Assembly: GCA_943842245.1 (NCBI GenBank)
Contig: CALTAJ010000002.1
Location: 397,596-461,595 of the forward strand
Length of the DNA: 64,000 nucleotides
Reading direction: 5' to 3'
Origin: an uncultured Flavobacteriaceae bacterium
Lineage (GTDB): Bacteria > Bacteroidota > Bacteroidia > Flavobacteriales > Flavobacteriaceae
Made by a program: the position numbers and the translations under genes
Notes under the pieces: generated by a model
Told to the model about the DNA's origin: nothing
Seen by the model: the letters and a program-made list of their open reading frames with translations, nothing else
The model's database searches: none
Part shown: in pieces, positions 8,368 through 17,918 of the stretch
Numbering within the stretch: position 1 is the first letter of the stretch
Layout of the letters: each line of letters opens with the position of its first letter

Positions 8368-10836
8368 CTACTTATTTTTAAGTAAAGTAAAACTTTTTGC
8401 ATTTTTAACTTTTTGATCGATTATTGCGTAATTTATGACATCCTCCATTTCTTTTACATAATGGAAAGTTAATCCTTTGAGATAATTTTGATTAATTTCT
8501 TCAATATCTTTTCGATTTTCTTCACAAAGGATAATTTCTTTTATTTTTGACCGCTTTGCTGCAAGGATTTTTTCTTTAATTCCACCCACAGGCAGTACTT
8601 TTCCTCGTAGAGTGATTTCACCTGTCATAGCCAGATTTTTCTTTACCCGTTTTTGAGTAAAAAGTGAAACTAAAGAAGTTAACATTGTAATCCCTGCACT
8701 AGGACCATCTTTTGGTGTAGCGCCTTCAGGAACATGAATGTGAATATTATATATATCAAATTGAAAATCAGAAAGTCCAAGGAGAGAGGAATTGGCTTTA
8801 ATAAACTCCATAGCAATAGTTGCAGATTCCTTCATAATTTTTCCTAAGTTACCAGTAATAGTCAGGTTTCCCTTACCTGAAGATATAGCAGATTCAATAA
8901 AAAGAATATCACCTCCTACTGCTGTCCAAGCCAAACCAGTGACAACACCAGCCACATGATTGTTCTCATAAAGATCACGGTGAACTTTTGCTGGCCCTAA
9001 AATTTTTATTAAATCTGATATTTCAGGACTTTTTATGTAATCTTCCTCCATTGCAATTGACTTGGCTGCAAATCGAACTGCTTTAGCAACCTGCTTCTCC
9101 AATCCACGAACACCCGACTCTCTTGTATATTGTTCTACAATTTTATCAAGTATAACTTTTTTTAAGCTGAGCTGATTCTTTTTTAAACCATGCTCTTTTA
9201 ATTGTTTTGGTAGTAAGAATTTTTGTGCAATTGATGTTTTCTCTTCAAGAGTATAGCCACTGACATTTATCAATTCCATCCGGTCAATGAGAGCGCGCTG
9301 AATGGTTCCCAGGTTATTTGCAGTTGCTACAAACATAACTTTAGATAAATCATATCCTAATTCTAGGAAATTATCATAAAAATCAGAATTTTGTTCAGGA
9401 TCTAAAACCTCCAATAGAGCAGAAGCAGGATCTCCTTGAGCACTTGAAGAAAGCTTATCTATTTCATCTAAAACAAATACAGGATTTGATGTTCCAGCCT
9501 TTTTAAGACTTTGTAAAATTCTACCGGGTAAAGCACCTATATATGTTTTTCTGTGACCTCTAATTTCGGCTTCATCTCGCATACCGCCAAGCGAAATACG
9601 AACATATTCTCTTCCCAATGCCTCAGCAATAGATTTTCCTAATGATGTCTTACCCACACCCGGAGGGCCATGAAGACAAAGAATAGGTGATTTCATGTCA
9701 TTTCGGAGTTTTAAAACTGCCAGGTACTCAATTACACGCTTTTTTACCTCATTTAAACCAAAATGGTCTCTATCTAATATTTTTTGAGCTCTTTTAAGAT
9801 CAAAATTATCTTCTGAAAAATAATTCCAAGGTAAATCTAAAAAAAGGTCTAAGTAGTTACGCTGAATTGAATACTCAGCAACCTGAGGATTCATTCGTTG
9901 TAATTTTGAAAGTTCCTTATTAAAGTGAGACTCAACTTTATCATTCCATAATTTTTTCTTTGATTTCACTCTCATTTCATCAACTTCCTCTTCATAAGAA
10001 ACACCCCCAAGTTCTTCCTGAATTGTTTTTATTTGCTGATGTAAATAATATTCTCGTTGTTGAGTATCCATTTCTGAGCGAACTCTTGATTGAATATCAT
10101 TTTTTAAAGCAAGCTTTTGATATTCTTCATTCATGTGTCTTAAACACATCAACGCCCTTTGATATAAACTTACTTCAGCAAGAATCTTTTGTTTTGCTCC
10201 TGCATTTACATTCATATTAGAAGCAACAAAATTTATCAAAAACGAAGGGGTTTGAATGTTTTTAATTGCAAAAGAAGCCTCGCTAGGAATATTAGGGTTT
10301 TCGTTAATGATTTGAAGTGCTAAATCTTTAATAGAATCAATTGTAGCAGAAAATTCCTTATCATTAATATCAGGAATATCATCGGCTACTGCATCAATTT
10401 CGGATTTTATATAGGGTTCCTCCTTTAAAATATTTTTGATCTTAAAGCGCTTTTTGCCTTGAATAATTACTGTAGTATTTCCATCAGGCATTTTTAATAC
10501 ACGAAGTATCTGTGCTACAGTTCCAAGCTCATAAATGTCTTTTGATCCAGGGTTTTCAATACTTTGATTCTTTTGTGCAACTACACCGATAATTTTATCA
10601 GCTGAATTAGCATCTTTTATCAACTGTATTGATTTATCTCTACCGGCAGTAATTGGTATTACTACACCTGGAAATAAAACAGTATTTCGAAGTGGGAGAA
10701 TAGGAACAATTTCAGGGAGAGCTTCATTCTCTAGGGCTTCCTCATCTTCGGTAGTTAATAATGGAATTAAATCCGCTTCAGATTCAATATCTTGTAGTGA
10801 CAGGTTGTCAATTGCGCTAAAAAAAGATCGAGCCAT
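8368..10836 (-). CDS. lon: ATP-dependent Lon protease
   Basis: Cytoplasmic AAA+ serine protease of 822 residues. The N-terminal substrate domain begins with [14 protein letters not shown], Walker A GPPGVGKT is at 390-397, Walker B is in VFVLDEIDK, and the catalytic dyad is Ser713 (in PKDGPSAGI) and Lys756 (in [10 protein letters not shown]). The 43-residue spacing of the dyad equals that of E. coli Lon (Ser679/Lys722). It is preceded by a 395-base gene-free stretch and probably starts a lon-cmk transcript. Confidence 0.97.
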   Translation of the reverse strand: MARSFFSAIDNLSLQDIESEADLIPLLTTEDEEALENEALPEIVPILPLRNTVLFPGVVIPITAGRDKSIQLIKDANSADKIIGVVAQKNQSIENPGSKDIYELGTVAQILRVLKMPDGNTTVIIQGKKRFKIKNILKEEPYIKSEIDAVADDIPDINDKEFSATIDSIKDLALQIINENPNIPSEASFAIKNIQTPSFLINFVASNMNVNAGAKQKILAEVSLYQRALMCLRHMNEEYQKLALKNDIQSRVRSEMDTQQREYYLHQQIKTIQEELGGVSYEEEVDEMRVKSKKKLWNDKVESHFNKELSKLQRMNPQVAEYSIQRNYLDLFLDLPWNYFSEDNFDLKRAQKILDRDHFGLNEVKKRVIEYLAVLKLRNDMKSPILCLHGPPGVGKTSLGKSIAEALGREYVRISLGGMRDEAEIRGHRKTYIGALPGRILQSLKKAGTSNPVFVLDEIDKLSSSAQGDPASALLEVLDPEQNSDFYDNFLELGYDLSKVMFVATANNLGTIQRALIDRMELINVSGYTLEEKTSIAQKFLLPKQLKEHGLKKNQLSLKKVILDKIVEQYTRESGVRGLEKQVAKAVRFAAKSIAMEEDYIKSPEISDLIKILGPAKVHRDLYENNHVAGVVTGLAWTAVGGDILFIESAISSGKGNLTITGNLGKIMKESATIAMEFIKANSSLLGLSDFQFDIYNIHIHVPEGATPKDGPSAGITMLTSLVSLFTQKRVKKNLAMTGEITLRGKVLPVGGIKEKILAAKRSKIKEIILCEENRKDIEEINQNYLKGLTFHYVKEMEDVINYAIIDQKVKNAKSFTLLKNK

Positions 10837-11231
10837 TTATTTTAATTAGGTCATTTTGTCATTTTAAGCAATCTGCTTTCCCTTTTTAAAGGTCATTTAC
10901 AATACTTAAAATTATATTAGTAATTAGGACAATATTTATGCCAATACATTTAATTTAATAAATAATAAACCCTTTAAGCATACTCAAATAAGCATATTTA
11001 TGATAAATTTCATTAATAAATCATAAAGAGTAAACTAGAAAAATATTCTACAATAATATATAAAAATCAATATAATTAGTACTTCACAAGATATTTGTAC
11101 ACTAATATGTACACCACTATGTCAATTATTATTCAATTAAAGGAATATTAGAGTTTATTATTGACTAATGAAGTGTATTATAGAATATCTTATGTTCTTC
11201 CTGAACTTAATGAAGAGGATATGCTGATGAT
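10837..11231. other. Gene-free AT-rich stretch between the lipoprotein gene and lon
   Basis: No open frame of useful length on either strand. It should carry the lon promoter, but I find no exact TTG/TAnnTTTG match. It holds an inverted repeat (TTTATGAT at 10997-11004 and ATCATAAA at 11020-11027, no following T run), two copies of TGTACAC starting at 11096 and 11108 (TGTACA is palindromic), and one copy of a 15-bp direct repeat. It could be the remains of lost genes. Confidence 0.6.
11195..11209. repeat. 15-bp direct repeat, left copy
   Basis: TTCTTCCTGAACTTA, identical to 11799-11813, in the same orientation and 604 bp apart, on either side of the SnoaL-like lipoprotein gene. Both copies are preceded by AATATCT at a slightly different distance, so similarity extends imperfectly beyond the exact core. 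Confidence 0.7.
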
Positions 11232-11732
11232 TTAGTTATCAATAGGGGTTAGTTTATAATCATACAATTGTGTTGCAACTAATATGTCACTATTATATTC
11301 TCTCAAAGAATAAATTAAACCATCTTTCATTTTAAATATCCAGACATATTTATTGTCGTATTCTCCATTCTTCCCTTCTGCATCTCCTTCTTGAATTATA
11401 GCCACGCCATTTTCATCGTTAATAGTGTCAACTGTATTCAAGATGATACCATTGGGTAAGATTTCAGGAATTATGTTTTTAAAATATTCATCAAATAAAT
11501 CATCTCTATTCCATATTACCCCCCCTTGTTCTATAATCCCCATCCAAGAAAAAGTAAAATTATTATGAAGTAAACTTTTTGAAACTTCAGGATTTGTAAA
11601 AAGATTATCAAAAAATGATTGAGCCATTTTTAGATTTTTTTCAGATTTTAATTCCTTTTCACTCTTTTGAGTTTTATTTTGACAGGAAACTATTATTGTA
11701 GTAGATAATAATATTATTAGAATATTTTTCAT
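11232..11732 (-). CDS. SnoaL/NTF2-like lipoprotein
   Basis: 166 residues. The N-terminus has a lipoprotein signal ending IIVSCQNK (lipobox cysteine at residue 17), then a charged linker. Residues from about 33 on look like a SnoaL/NTF2-like cone fold: FFDNLFTNPEVSKSLL helices and the late strands YVWIFKMKDGLIYSLREYNS. Such domains bind small ligands or serve as enzymes; no specific function can be assigned. It stands alone, with 395 bases on one side and 220 on the other, and between two 15-bp direct repeats, unlike the packed housekeeping genes around it. It may have been acquired. Confidence 0.8.
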   Translation of the reverse strand: MKNILIILLSTTIIVSCQNKTQKSEKELKSEKNLKMAQSFFDNLFTNPEVSKSLLHNNFTFSWMGIIEQGGVIWNRDDLFDEYFKNIIPEILPNGIILNTVDTINDENGVAIIQEGDAEGKNGEYDNKYVWIFKMKDGLIYSLREYNSDILVATQLYDYKLTPIDN

Positions 11733-11798
11733 TTTAATTAATTTATGGTTATTAAGCTTCCAAGATAAAAAATTCTACAATATCTCTACTCCGTGTTT

Positions 11799-11813
11799 TT
11801 CTTCCTGAACTTA
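11799..11813. repeat. 15-bp direct repeat, right copy
   Basis: Second copy of TTCTTCCTGAACTTA, just upstream of the lipoprotein gene. Its last three bases are the stop codon (TAA on the minus strand) of the degenerate frame at 11811-11975. Confidence 0.7.
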
Positions 11814-11975
11814 CTCTATAAACAAAGGTAAATCTTCACTTACTTCATTAGTAGCTTGTTTCATTCTTTGTAAAGTGTATTGTAAGACTATTTGAAGCAT
11901 CTTAATACGTTGATTAGCATCTAACTCATTTACATCTAAAGAACCTATTAAATCATCTATAATTATTTGATGTTT
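11811..11975 (-). pseudogene. Short open frame, probable gene remnant
   Basis: A minus-strand frame of 54 codons between stops reads like a natural C-terminus: IDDLIGSLDVNELDANQRI, then MLQIVLQYTLQRMKQAT, ending DLPLFIE. The helical DVNxLDANQRIKMLQ pattern vaguely recalls the C-terminal ends of some Bacteroidetes phage-type small proteins, which I cannot confirm. There is no ATG before residue 26 and its upstream end overlaps the 3' end of the transporter gene by 23 bases. I read it as the remaining end of a deleted gene; a real small protein starting at 11900 is the alternative. Confidence 0.35.
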
Positions 11976-13290
11976 TTACCTTGGGAATTCGCATTAACAT
12001 TAATGCACCAAAAATAAAAAAAATGATGAAAAATAAAATTCCATTTCGCATACTTCCCGAGATATGATCTATTAAGCCAAAGCAAATCATTCCAAATACA
12101 ATTCCAATTTTTTCAGTTATTTCATAAAAACTAAAAAATGAAGTAGTATCAAGAGTTTTAGGAAGTAATTTGGAATATGTAGAACGAGAAAGAGATTGGA
12201 GCCCACCCATCACTAAACCTACAAAACCTGCAACATAATAAAATTGAGTTGGTGTTCGGGTGTAAAAGGCTATAATGCAAAGTCCTACCCAAATAAAGTT
12301 AATTACAATCAAAACAGGGATATTACCAAAACGCTCTGAAGCTCTAGCTGTAAGGATTGCACCAAAAATAGCTACAATCTGGATCAATAAAATACTAACT
12401 ATAAGCCCCACCGTTTTTTCACTTGTATTAGCCCAGGAAATTTCCTCTTCACCAAAATAAGCAGCAACGAGCATAACAGTCTGTAATGCCATACTATATA
12501 GAAAAAAAGCAGGAAGAAAACGTCTTAATTGGGTCTGCCCTTTAAGCTGTTTCCATACTGAACGAAGCTCTTTATAGCCGTTCCAAAAAATATCTTTAGT
12601 AACCCTGACCTCGTGATTACTTTTTGGTAAAAAGTAAAAGGAATATTGACTAAATAGTGCCCACCATATTCCAACTGAAATAAAAGAATATTTCATAGCC
12701 TTCATTGAAGCTTCACTACTAGTCCCTTCGATTCCAAATAAGTCAGGCTGCATAACCATAGCTAAATTCATTAACAAAAGAATTACACTTCCGATATAGC
12801 CATAAGAATAACCCCTAGCACTTACTCGGTCTTGTTGTTCTGGAAAAGCTATATCTGGTAAATACGAATTATAAAAAACTATGCTTGACCACAGACCTAT
12901 TAATGCTAAAAAATAAAATAATAATCCAATATAAATAGTTTCTAATTCAAACCAATAAAGTCCTATACAAGAGGCCGAACCTAAGTAAACAAAAATTTTC
13001 ATGAACTTTTTCTTATTCCCAATATAGTCAGCAATTCCAGACAGAATCGGTGAAATAAAAGCCACTATCAAAAAAGCAGAGGCCGTTACAAAACTAATTA
13101 CTGCTGTATTTTTTATGTCGTAATTAAAAAATGAAATAGTATTTATATCCGAAAATAATACTCCAAAATAGATAGGAAATATTGCTGAAGAGATAACAAG
13201 TGAATAAACTGAATTGGCCCAATCGTAAAAAGCCCAAGCATTTATAAGCTTTTTACTACCTTTTTCCAAAGGAGTTTTAAGAGTTAGCAT
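11953..13290 (-). CDS. MFS transporter, UMF1/Atg22-like family
   Basis: 445 residues with about twelve hydrophobic membrane segments. The opening INAWAFYDWANSVYSLVISS is the hallmark of the UMF1 (vacuole effluxer Atg22-like) family; the loop LPDIAFPEQQDRVSARGYSYG after segment 4 is also typical. The substrate is unknown; related proteins are proposed to export amino acids or other small solutes. Start at 13290, with a divergent 135-base region shared with the msrB pair. The four C-terminal basic residues suggest a cytoplasmic end. Confidence 0.88.
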   Translation of the reverse strand: MLTLKTPLEKGSKKLINAWAFYDWANSVYSLVISSAIFPIYFGVLFSDINTISFFNYDIKNTAVISFVTASAFLIVAFISPILSGIADYIGNKKKFMKIFVYLGSASCIGLYWFELETIYIGLLFYFLALIGLWSSIVFYNSYLPDIAFPEQQDRVSARGYSYGYIGSVILLLMNLAMVMQPDLFGIEGTSSEASMKAMKYSFISVGIWWALFSQYSFYFLPKSNHEVRVTKDIFWNGYKELRSVWKQLKGQTQLRRFLPAFFLYSMALQTVMLVAAYFGEEEISWANTSEKTVGLIVSILLIQIVAIFGAILTARASERFGNIPVLIVINFIWVGLCIIAFYTRTPTQFYYVAGFVGLVMGGLQSLSRSTYSKLLPKTLDTTSFFSFYEITEKIGIVFGMICFGLIDHISGSMRNGILFFIIFFIFGALMLMRIPKVKTSNNYR

Positions 13291-13425
13291 TTAATATTTT
13301 TAGCTATTGTAATGTAATAAAATCCTGATAATAAAAACTAAAAAAATACTGCATTCTAAACTTATTTATTATCAAAGATTTTTATTTTTTGAATTCAAAA
13401 GAATGTTTAATTTTAATAAAAAAAC

Positions 13426-13899
13426 ATGAGATTTTTCTACTTCTTATTAACATCTCTATTTCTGATAAGTTGCAAAGGTATTTCTCAAGACCAAAAAAGA
13501 AAGTATGCTGTCACTAAAAGTGACACAGAGTGGAAAGATCAACTACCAGAAATGGCTTATTATGTTTTGAGAAAAGCAGGAACTGAGCGTGCTTTCTCAG
13601 GTCCTTTGAATTTTGTGAAAGATAAAGGCACCTATGTTTGTGCAGGTTGTCAAGCACCACTATATGAATCCAAGTATAAATTTGAATCTGGAACAGGATG
13701 GCCATCTTTCGATCGTGGAGTTGAAGAAAATTTAGAATACGATGTAGATTATAAAATTGGCTACCCTAGATCTGAGCTTAAATGTAATAAATGCGGAGGG
13801 CATTTGGGTCATATGTTTAGTGATGGACCAAAAAACACTACTGGTAAAAGGCATTGTATTAATTCTGCAGCATTAAATTTCATTCCTGCTTATGAATAA
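13426..13899 (+). CDS. msrB: Peptide-methionine (R)-S-oxide reductase, lipoprotein form
   Basis: 157 residues. The N-terminus is a lipoprotein signal (FLLTSLFLISCKG; lipobox Cys16), so the enzyme should be anchored in the periplasm or outer membrane. The MsrB domain follows, with zinc-binding pairs CAGC and CNKC, the motif GTGWPSF and the catalytic cysteine in HCINSAALNF. It reduces the R form of methionine sulfoxide in proteins. It overlaps the following cytoplasmic paralogue by eight bases. Confidence 0.93.
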   Translation: MRFFYFLLTSLFLISCKGISQDQKRKYAVTKSDTEWKDQLPEMAYYVLRKAGTERAFSGPLNFVKDKGTYVCAGCQAPLYESKYKFESGTGWPSFDRGVEENLEYDVDYKIGYPRSELKCNKCGGHLGHMFSDGPKNTTGKRHCINSAALNFIPAYE

Positions 13900-14296
13900 T
13901 TCTAAAAATTATCCAATAATTAAATCTGAATCTGAGTGGCGGGATAAGCTTGGGGATGAAGAATATAGAGTTTTAAGACAAAAAGGCACCGAACAGCCTT
14001 TTACAGGGGAATATAATAATCACTTTGAAAAAGGTATTTATAATTGTAGGGGATGTGATACTCCATTATATCTTTCAGAAAATAAATTTGATAGTTCTTG
14101 TGGGTGGCCAAGTTATGACAAATCACTTCCAGGAGCATTGAAATACATTAAAGATACAAGTCACGGTATGATTCGAACAGAAATTGTTTGTGCCAAATGT
14201 GGCGGACATCAAGGACATGTTTTTAATGACGGCCCCTCAACTACTGGCGAACGATTTTGTGTGAATTCTGCAAGTATTCGCTTTGATGGTGAATAA
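13892..14296 (+). CDS. msrB: Peptide-methionine (R)-S-oxide reductase, cytoplasmic form
   Basis: 134 residues without a signal peptide. It has the zinc pairs CRGC and CAKC, SSCGWPSYDKSLPGAL and the catalytic FCVNSASIRF. It is clearly paralogous to the preceding lipoprotein MsrB but well diverged, so the tandem pair is not a recent duplication. Together the two could repair methionine sulfoxide in both compartments from one transcript. The start ATG lies inside the 3' end of the upstream gene. Confidence 0.93.
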   Translation: MNNSKNYPIIKSESEWRDKLGDEEYRVLRQKGTEQPFTGEYNNHFEKGIYNCRGCDTPLYLSENKFDSSCGWPSYDKSLPGALKYIKDTSHGMIRTEIVCAKCGGHQGHVFNDGPSTTGERFCVNSASIRFDGE

Positions 14297-14357
14297 AAAA
14301 TTCATTAAAAATTCCACTCATATTTTGTAACTTTATACCGAATTTAAAAGACATCGC

Positions 14358-15746
14358 ATGACCGAATATGATATTATAGTTTTAGGTAGTGGGCCTGGAG
14401 GATATGTAACTGCAATTCGCGCTTCTCAACTTGGATTTAAAACGGCAATTATTGAAAAGGAAAGCCTTGGAGGAGTTTGCTTAAACTGGGGATGTATTCC
14501 AACTAAAGCTCTTCTGAAATCTGCTCAAGTATTTGAATACCTAAAGCATGCAAATGACTATGGTTTAACTATAAATGAATATGACAAAGACTTTGATGCA
14601 GTTGTAAATCGAAGTCGAAGTGTTGCAGCAGGAATGAGCAAAGGAGTTCAATTCTTAATGAAAAAAAATAAGATTGATGTTATTGAAGGTCATGGAAAAA
14701 TAATGTCAGGAAAAAAAATCAGCGTAACACGAGGTAAAAAGACAGAAGAATATCAAGCAAAAAATATTATTATTGCTACTGGTGCTCGTTCCCGAGAACT
14801 ACCAAGTCTTCCTCAAGACGGAAAAAAAGTAATTGGTTACCGTAAAGCTATGACATTAGAAAAACAACCAAAAAAATTAATTGTTGTGGGATCAGGTGCA
14901 ATTGGAATTGAATTTGCCTATTTCTACAATGCTATGGGAACAGAGGTTATTATTGTAGAGTATTTAGATCGTATAGTCCCAGTAGAAGATAAAGAAATCT
15001 CAAAACAACTTGAAAGATCTTTCAAAAATAGTGGAATTAAAATCATGACCGGTGCCGAAGTAACTTCCGTTGATACAAAAGGAAAAGGCGTAAAAACTAC
15101 CGTAAAAACTTCAAAAGGAGAAGAAGTTATAAGTGCAGATATCGTACTTTCTGCTGTAGGAATCAAAACTAATATTGAAAACATTGGTTTAGAAGATGTT
15201 GGTATCGCAGTGGATAGTGACAAAATTATGGTCAACGACTTTTATCAAACCAATCTTCCTGGCTATTTCGCTATAGGAGATGTAACTAAAGGACAAGCAT
15301 TAGCACATGTGGCTTCTGCTGAAGGTATTCTTTGTGTAGAAAAAATTGCTGGACATAATTTAGAACCCTTAGATTACGGTAACATTCCAGGCTGTACATA
15401 CTGCTCACCTGAAATTGCTTCAGTAGGGCTTACTGAAGATGAGGCAAAAGAAAAAGGTCTTGAAATAAAAATTGGAAAATTTCCTTTTTCTGCCTCAGGA
15501 AAAGCACAGGCTGGTGGAAATCCAGATGGTTTTGTTAAAGTAATTTTTGATGCTAAATATGGAGAATGGCTTGGATGCCACATGATTGGAACTGGAGTAA
15601 CTGATATGATTGCTGAAGCTGTTTTAGGTCGTAAGCTTGAAACTACTGGGCATGAAGTTTTAAAAGCAGTTCATCCCCACCCTACAATGAGCGAAGCTGT
15701 AATGGAAGCCGTTGCAGATGCGTATGGTGAAGTTATTCACTTGTAA
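14358..15746 (+). CDS. lpdA: Dihydrolipoyl dehydrogenase (E3)
   Basis: FAD enzyme that reoxidises dihydrolipoamide in 2-oxoacid dehydrogenase complexes and the glycine cleavage system. The FAD site GSGPGG is at 10-15, the redox disulfide is Cys41/Cys46 in GGVCLNWGCIPTKALL, the NAD site is VVGSGAIGIEFA, and the catalytic pair His441/Glu446 is in HPHPTMSEA. Length 462 residues is standard. No E1 or E2 gene is adjacent, so it probably serves several complexes. Confidence 0.97.
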   Translation: MTEYDIIVLGSGPGGYVTAIRASQLGFKTAIIEKESLGGVCLNWGCIPTKALLKSAQVFEYLKHANDYGLTINEYDKDFDAVVNRSRSVAAGMSKGVQFLMKKNKIDVIEGHGKIMSGKKISVTRGKKTEEYQAKNIIIATGARSRELPSLPQDGKKVIGYRKAMTLEKQPKKLIVVGSGAIGIEFAYFYNAMGTEVIIVEYLDRIVPVEDKEISKQLERSFKNSGIKIMTGAEVTSVDTKGKGVKTTVKTSKGEEVISADIVLSAVGIKTNIENIGLEDVGIAVDSDKIMVNDFYQTNLPGYFAIGDVTKGQALAHVASAEGILCVEKIAGHNLEPLDYGNIPGCTYCSPEIASVGLTEDEAKEKGLEIKIGKFPFSASGKAQAGGNPDGFVKVIFDAKYGEWLGCHMIGTGVTDMIAEAVLGRKLETTGHEVLKAVHPHPTMSEAVMEAVADAYGEVIHL

Positions 15747-15816
15747 TTTATTTGTTTGAGTCTGGAAGTGGAAACAACATGTATTGATAAAACGGTTCTA
15801 TAGTTATAGTATAGCC

Positions 15817-16236
15817 TTATTTATTTAAAACACTTTCTACACCAAGGCGGTATGAATCTAATCCAAAACCAATAATCAATCCTTTTACTACAGGTGTGAG
15901 ATAAGAAGTGTGGCGAAAGTCTTCTCGAGCAAAAGTATTTGAAATATGAATTTCAATAACACTTGAATCAATACTTTTAATTGCATCACCAATGGCGACC
16001 GAAGTATGAGTATATGCTCCTGCATTTAATAAAATCGTATCAGAACTAAAGCCAACTTCATGTAATCTATTAATTAATTCGCCTTCTATATTGGACTGGA
16101 AATAATCAAAAGTAATCTGTGGAAAAAGTTTTTTAATTTCCTCATAATACTTATCAAATGTTTGATTTCCATAAACCGCTGGCTCTCTTGTCCCCAAGAG
16201 ATTTAAATTTGGCCCATTAATGATACTGATCTTCAT
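15817..16236 (-). CDS. aroQ: 3-dehydroquinate dehydratase, type II
   Basis: Shikimate-pathway enzyme that dehydrates 3-dehydroquinate. At 139 residues with INGPNLNLLGTREPAVYG (catalytic Tyr and Arg), the NAGAYTHTSVAIGDAI motif and VIEIHISNTFAREDFRH, it is an unmistakable type II dehydratase. It points toward lpdA and lies back to back with xerD, a pairing seen in other flavobacteria. Confidence 0.97.
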   Translation of the reverse strand: MKISIINGPNLNLLGTREPAVYGNQTFDKYYEEIKKLFPQITFDYFQSNIEGELINRLHEVGFSSDTILLNAGAYTHTSVAIGDAIKSIDSSVIEIHISNTFAREDFRHTSYLTPVVKGLIIGFGLDSYRLGVESVLNK

Positions 16237-16293
16237 TTTTATTATTTTTGTAAAAGTATTGAAATTAGATTTATTCCCCTAAAAACACACAGT

Positions 16294-17196
16294 GTGAATT
16301 GGCATCAAGCTCTATCAGATTTTCAAATGTATCTTAAAATAGAACGTGGATTGTCAAAAAACTCCATAGAAAATTACACACTTGATATTCAGGCTTTTCA
16401 AAACTTCTTGAACTCTGAAAAAATCAATCAAACACCAACAGAATGCACTCAGGAAGTAGTGAAGAAATTCATTTATGAAACAGCAAAAGTTTTAAGTTCT
16501 CATACCCAAGCAAGACGTATAGCTGGACTTCGAAGTTTTTTTGACTATTTAATATTTGAAAAGTACTGTGCTTCAAATCCAACGGATCTAATTGAAACCC
16601 CTAAACTAGGAAGGAAAATACCAGATGTTTTATCACTAAATGAAATTGAATTATTAATAGAACACTTAGATTTAGGACATCCTCAAGGGCACCGTAATCG
16701 CGCTATATTAGAGACTCTTTATGGAAGCGGTCTTAGAGTCTCTGAACTAATTAACTTAAGCTTATCTAATCTTTTTTTTAAAGAATCTCTCATACGTGTC
16801 ACTGGTAAGGGAAATAAACAAAGATTAGTACCTATGGGAGTAATTGCTAAAAAGTATTTAAAAATATATGTCCAGAATATTAGAGCTATCCAAAAAATCC
16901 AACCAGAATGCCAAGACATTGTGTTTTTGAATCGTAATGGAAAAAGACTAACTCGTCAAATGATTTTTACGTTAATTCGCTCTTTAGCATTGAAAGCAAA
17001 TATTCAAAAAAAAATTGGTCCACACACCTTTAGACATTCGTTTGCAACGCATCTTTTAGAAAACAATGCTGATCTAAGAACTATTCAAATCCTAATGGGT
17101 CACGAAAGTATAACTACAACGGAAATATATACACATTTAGACACTCATCATTTACGCTCAGTTGTAGAACAATTTCATCCAAGGAATCGGAATTAA
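16294..17196 (+). CDS. xerD: Tyrosine recombinase XerD (chromosome dimer resolution)
   Basis: 300 residues with the core-binding domain (1-~90) and catalytic domain. The full active set is visible: Arg148 (GSGLRVSEL), Lys172 (VTGKGNKQR), His244 and Arg247 (HTFRHSFATHLL), His270 (MGHESITTTEIY) and Tyr279. The start is GTG, reading MNWHQALSDF. It is of Xer length and lies in a conserved place beside aroQ, so it is the housekeeping dif recombinase, not a mobile-element integrase. XerC is the alternative; the opening ERGLSKNSIENY fits XerD of this group better. Confidence 0.87.
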   Translation: MNWHQALSDFQMYLKIERGLSKNSIENYTLDIQAFQNFLNSEKINQTPTECTQEVVKKFIYETAKVLSSHTQARRIAGLRSFFDYLIFEKYCASNPTDLIETPKLGRKIPDVLSLNEIELLIEHLDLGHPQGHRNRAILETLYGSGLRVSELINLSLSNLFFKESLIRVTGKGNKQRLVPMGVIAKKYLKIYVQNIRAIQKIQPECQDIVFLNRNGKRLTRQMIFTLIRSLALKANIQKKIGPHTFRHSFATHLLENNADLRTIQILMGHESITTTEIYTHLDTHHLRSVVEQFHPRNRN

Positions 17197-17897
17197 TTAG
17201 AAGTGAAAAGTCTGAAACCTTCACCATGAATATTTAAAATCTGAACTTTTTTATCTGCACTTAAGAATTTTCTAAGTTTAGCAATATAGACATCCATACT
17301 CCTTGAGGTGAAGTAATTATCGTCTCTCCAAATTTTGTTCAATGCTACTTCACGAGGCAGTAAATCATTAATATTCAAAACAAGTAACCGAAGTAACTGG
17401 CTTTCTTTAGGAGATAGTTTTATTGATTCGCCATCTTTATACTTTATAAAACGAAGTTTAGAATTAAATCTGAAATCACTGAAGCTAAATTCAAAAGTAT
17501 CATCAACAGGCTCAACAACTATATTTTTTCTATTTAAAATTGCTTTTATTTTAGCTAAAAGAACCTCCGAATCAAAAGGCTTGGTCATGTAGTCATCTGC
17601 TCCAACTTTAAACCCCTTTAAAACATCTTCTTTTAGGTTTTTTGCCGTAAGAAAAAAAATTGGCACAAGGTTGTTTTCCTCTCGAATTTCCTTGGCTAAA
17701 GTAAATCCATCCTTGTATGGCATCATTACGTCTAAAATACAAAGATCAAAATTTTCCTTTTTGAATTTTTCGAAACCTTCGATACCATTTTTTGCAAGTG
17801 TGATATCATAATCATTAAGTCCTAAGTACTCTTTAAGAATATTCCCAAAGTTTATATCGTCTTCGACTAGTAGTATTTTTTTATTAGTTTTTTTCAT
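17193..17897 (-). CDS. OmpR/PhoB-family response regulator
   Basis: 234 residues. The receiver domain has the acidic pocket VEDD (about 11-14), the phospho-acceptor Asp56 in CILDVMMPYKDG and FLTAK. A winged-helix DNA-binding domain follows (SPKESQLLRLLVLN ... YFTSRSMDVYIAKLRK). It lies 21 bases after its partner kinase, so they form one system; it resembles the RprY-type regulators of Bacteroidetes. Its 3' end overlaps convergent xerD by four bases. Target genes are unknown. Confidence 0.92.
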   Translation of the reverse strand: MKKTNKKILLVEDDINFGNILKEYLGLNDYDITLAKNGIEGFEKFKKENFDLCILDVMMPYKDGFTLAKEIREENNLVPIFFLTAKNLKEDVLKGFKVGADDYMTKPFDSEVLLAKIKAILNRKNIVVEPVDDTFEFSFSDFRFNSKLRFIKYKDGESIKLSPKESQLLRLLVLNINDLLPREVALNKIWRDDNYFTSRSMDVYIAKLRKFLSADKKVQILNIHGEGFRLFTSN

Positions 17898-17918
17898 TTT
17901 TATAAAATGATATTTTTA

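Noticed and set aside
10997-11027. Inverted repeat as a terminator
   Set aside because: The 8-base AT-rich arms have a 15-base loop and no following T run on either strand.
15747-15816. Imperfect hairpin between lpdA and aroQ as a shared terminator
   Set aside because: The GGTTCTATA / TATAGCC pairing has several mismatches, so I do not call it.
16294-17196. Tyrosine recombinase as a sign of an integrated element
   Set aside because: Length, motifs and the place beside aroQ fit housekeeping XerD; no att-like repeats or mobile genes adjoin it.
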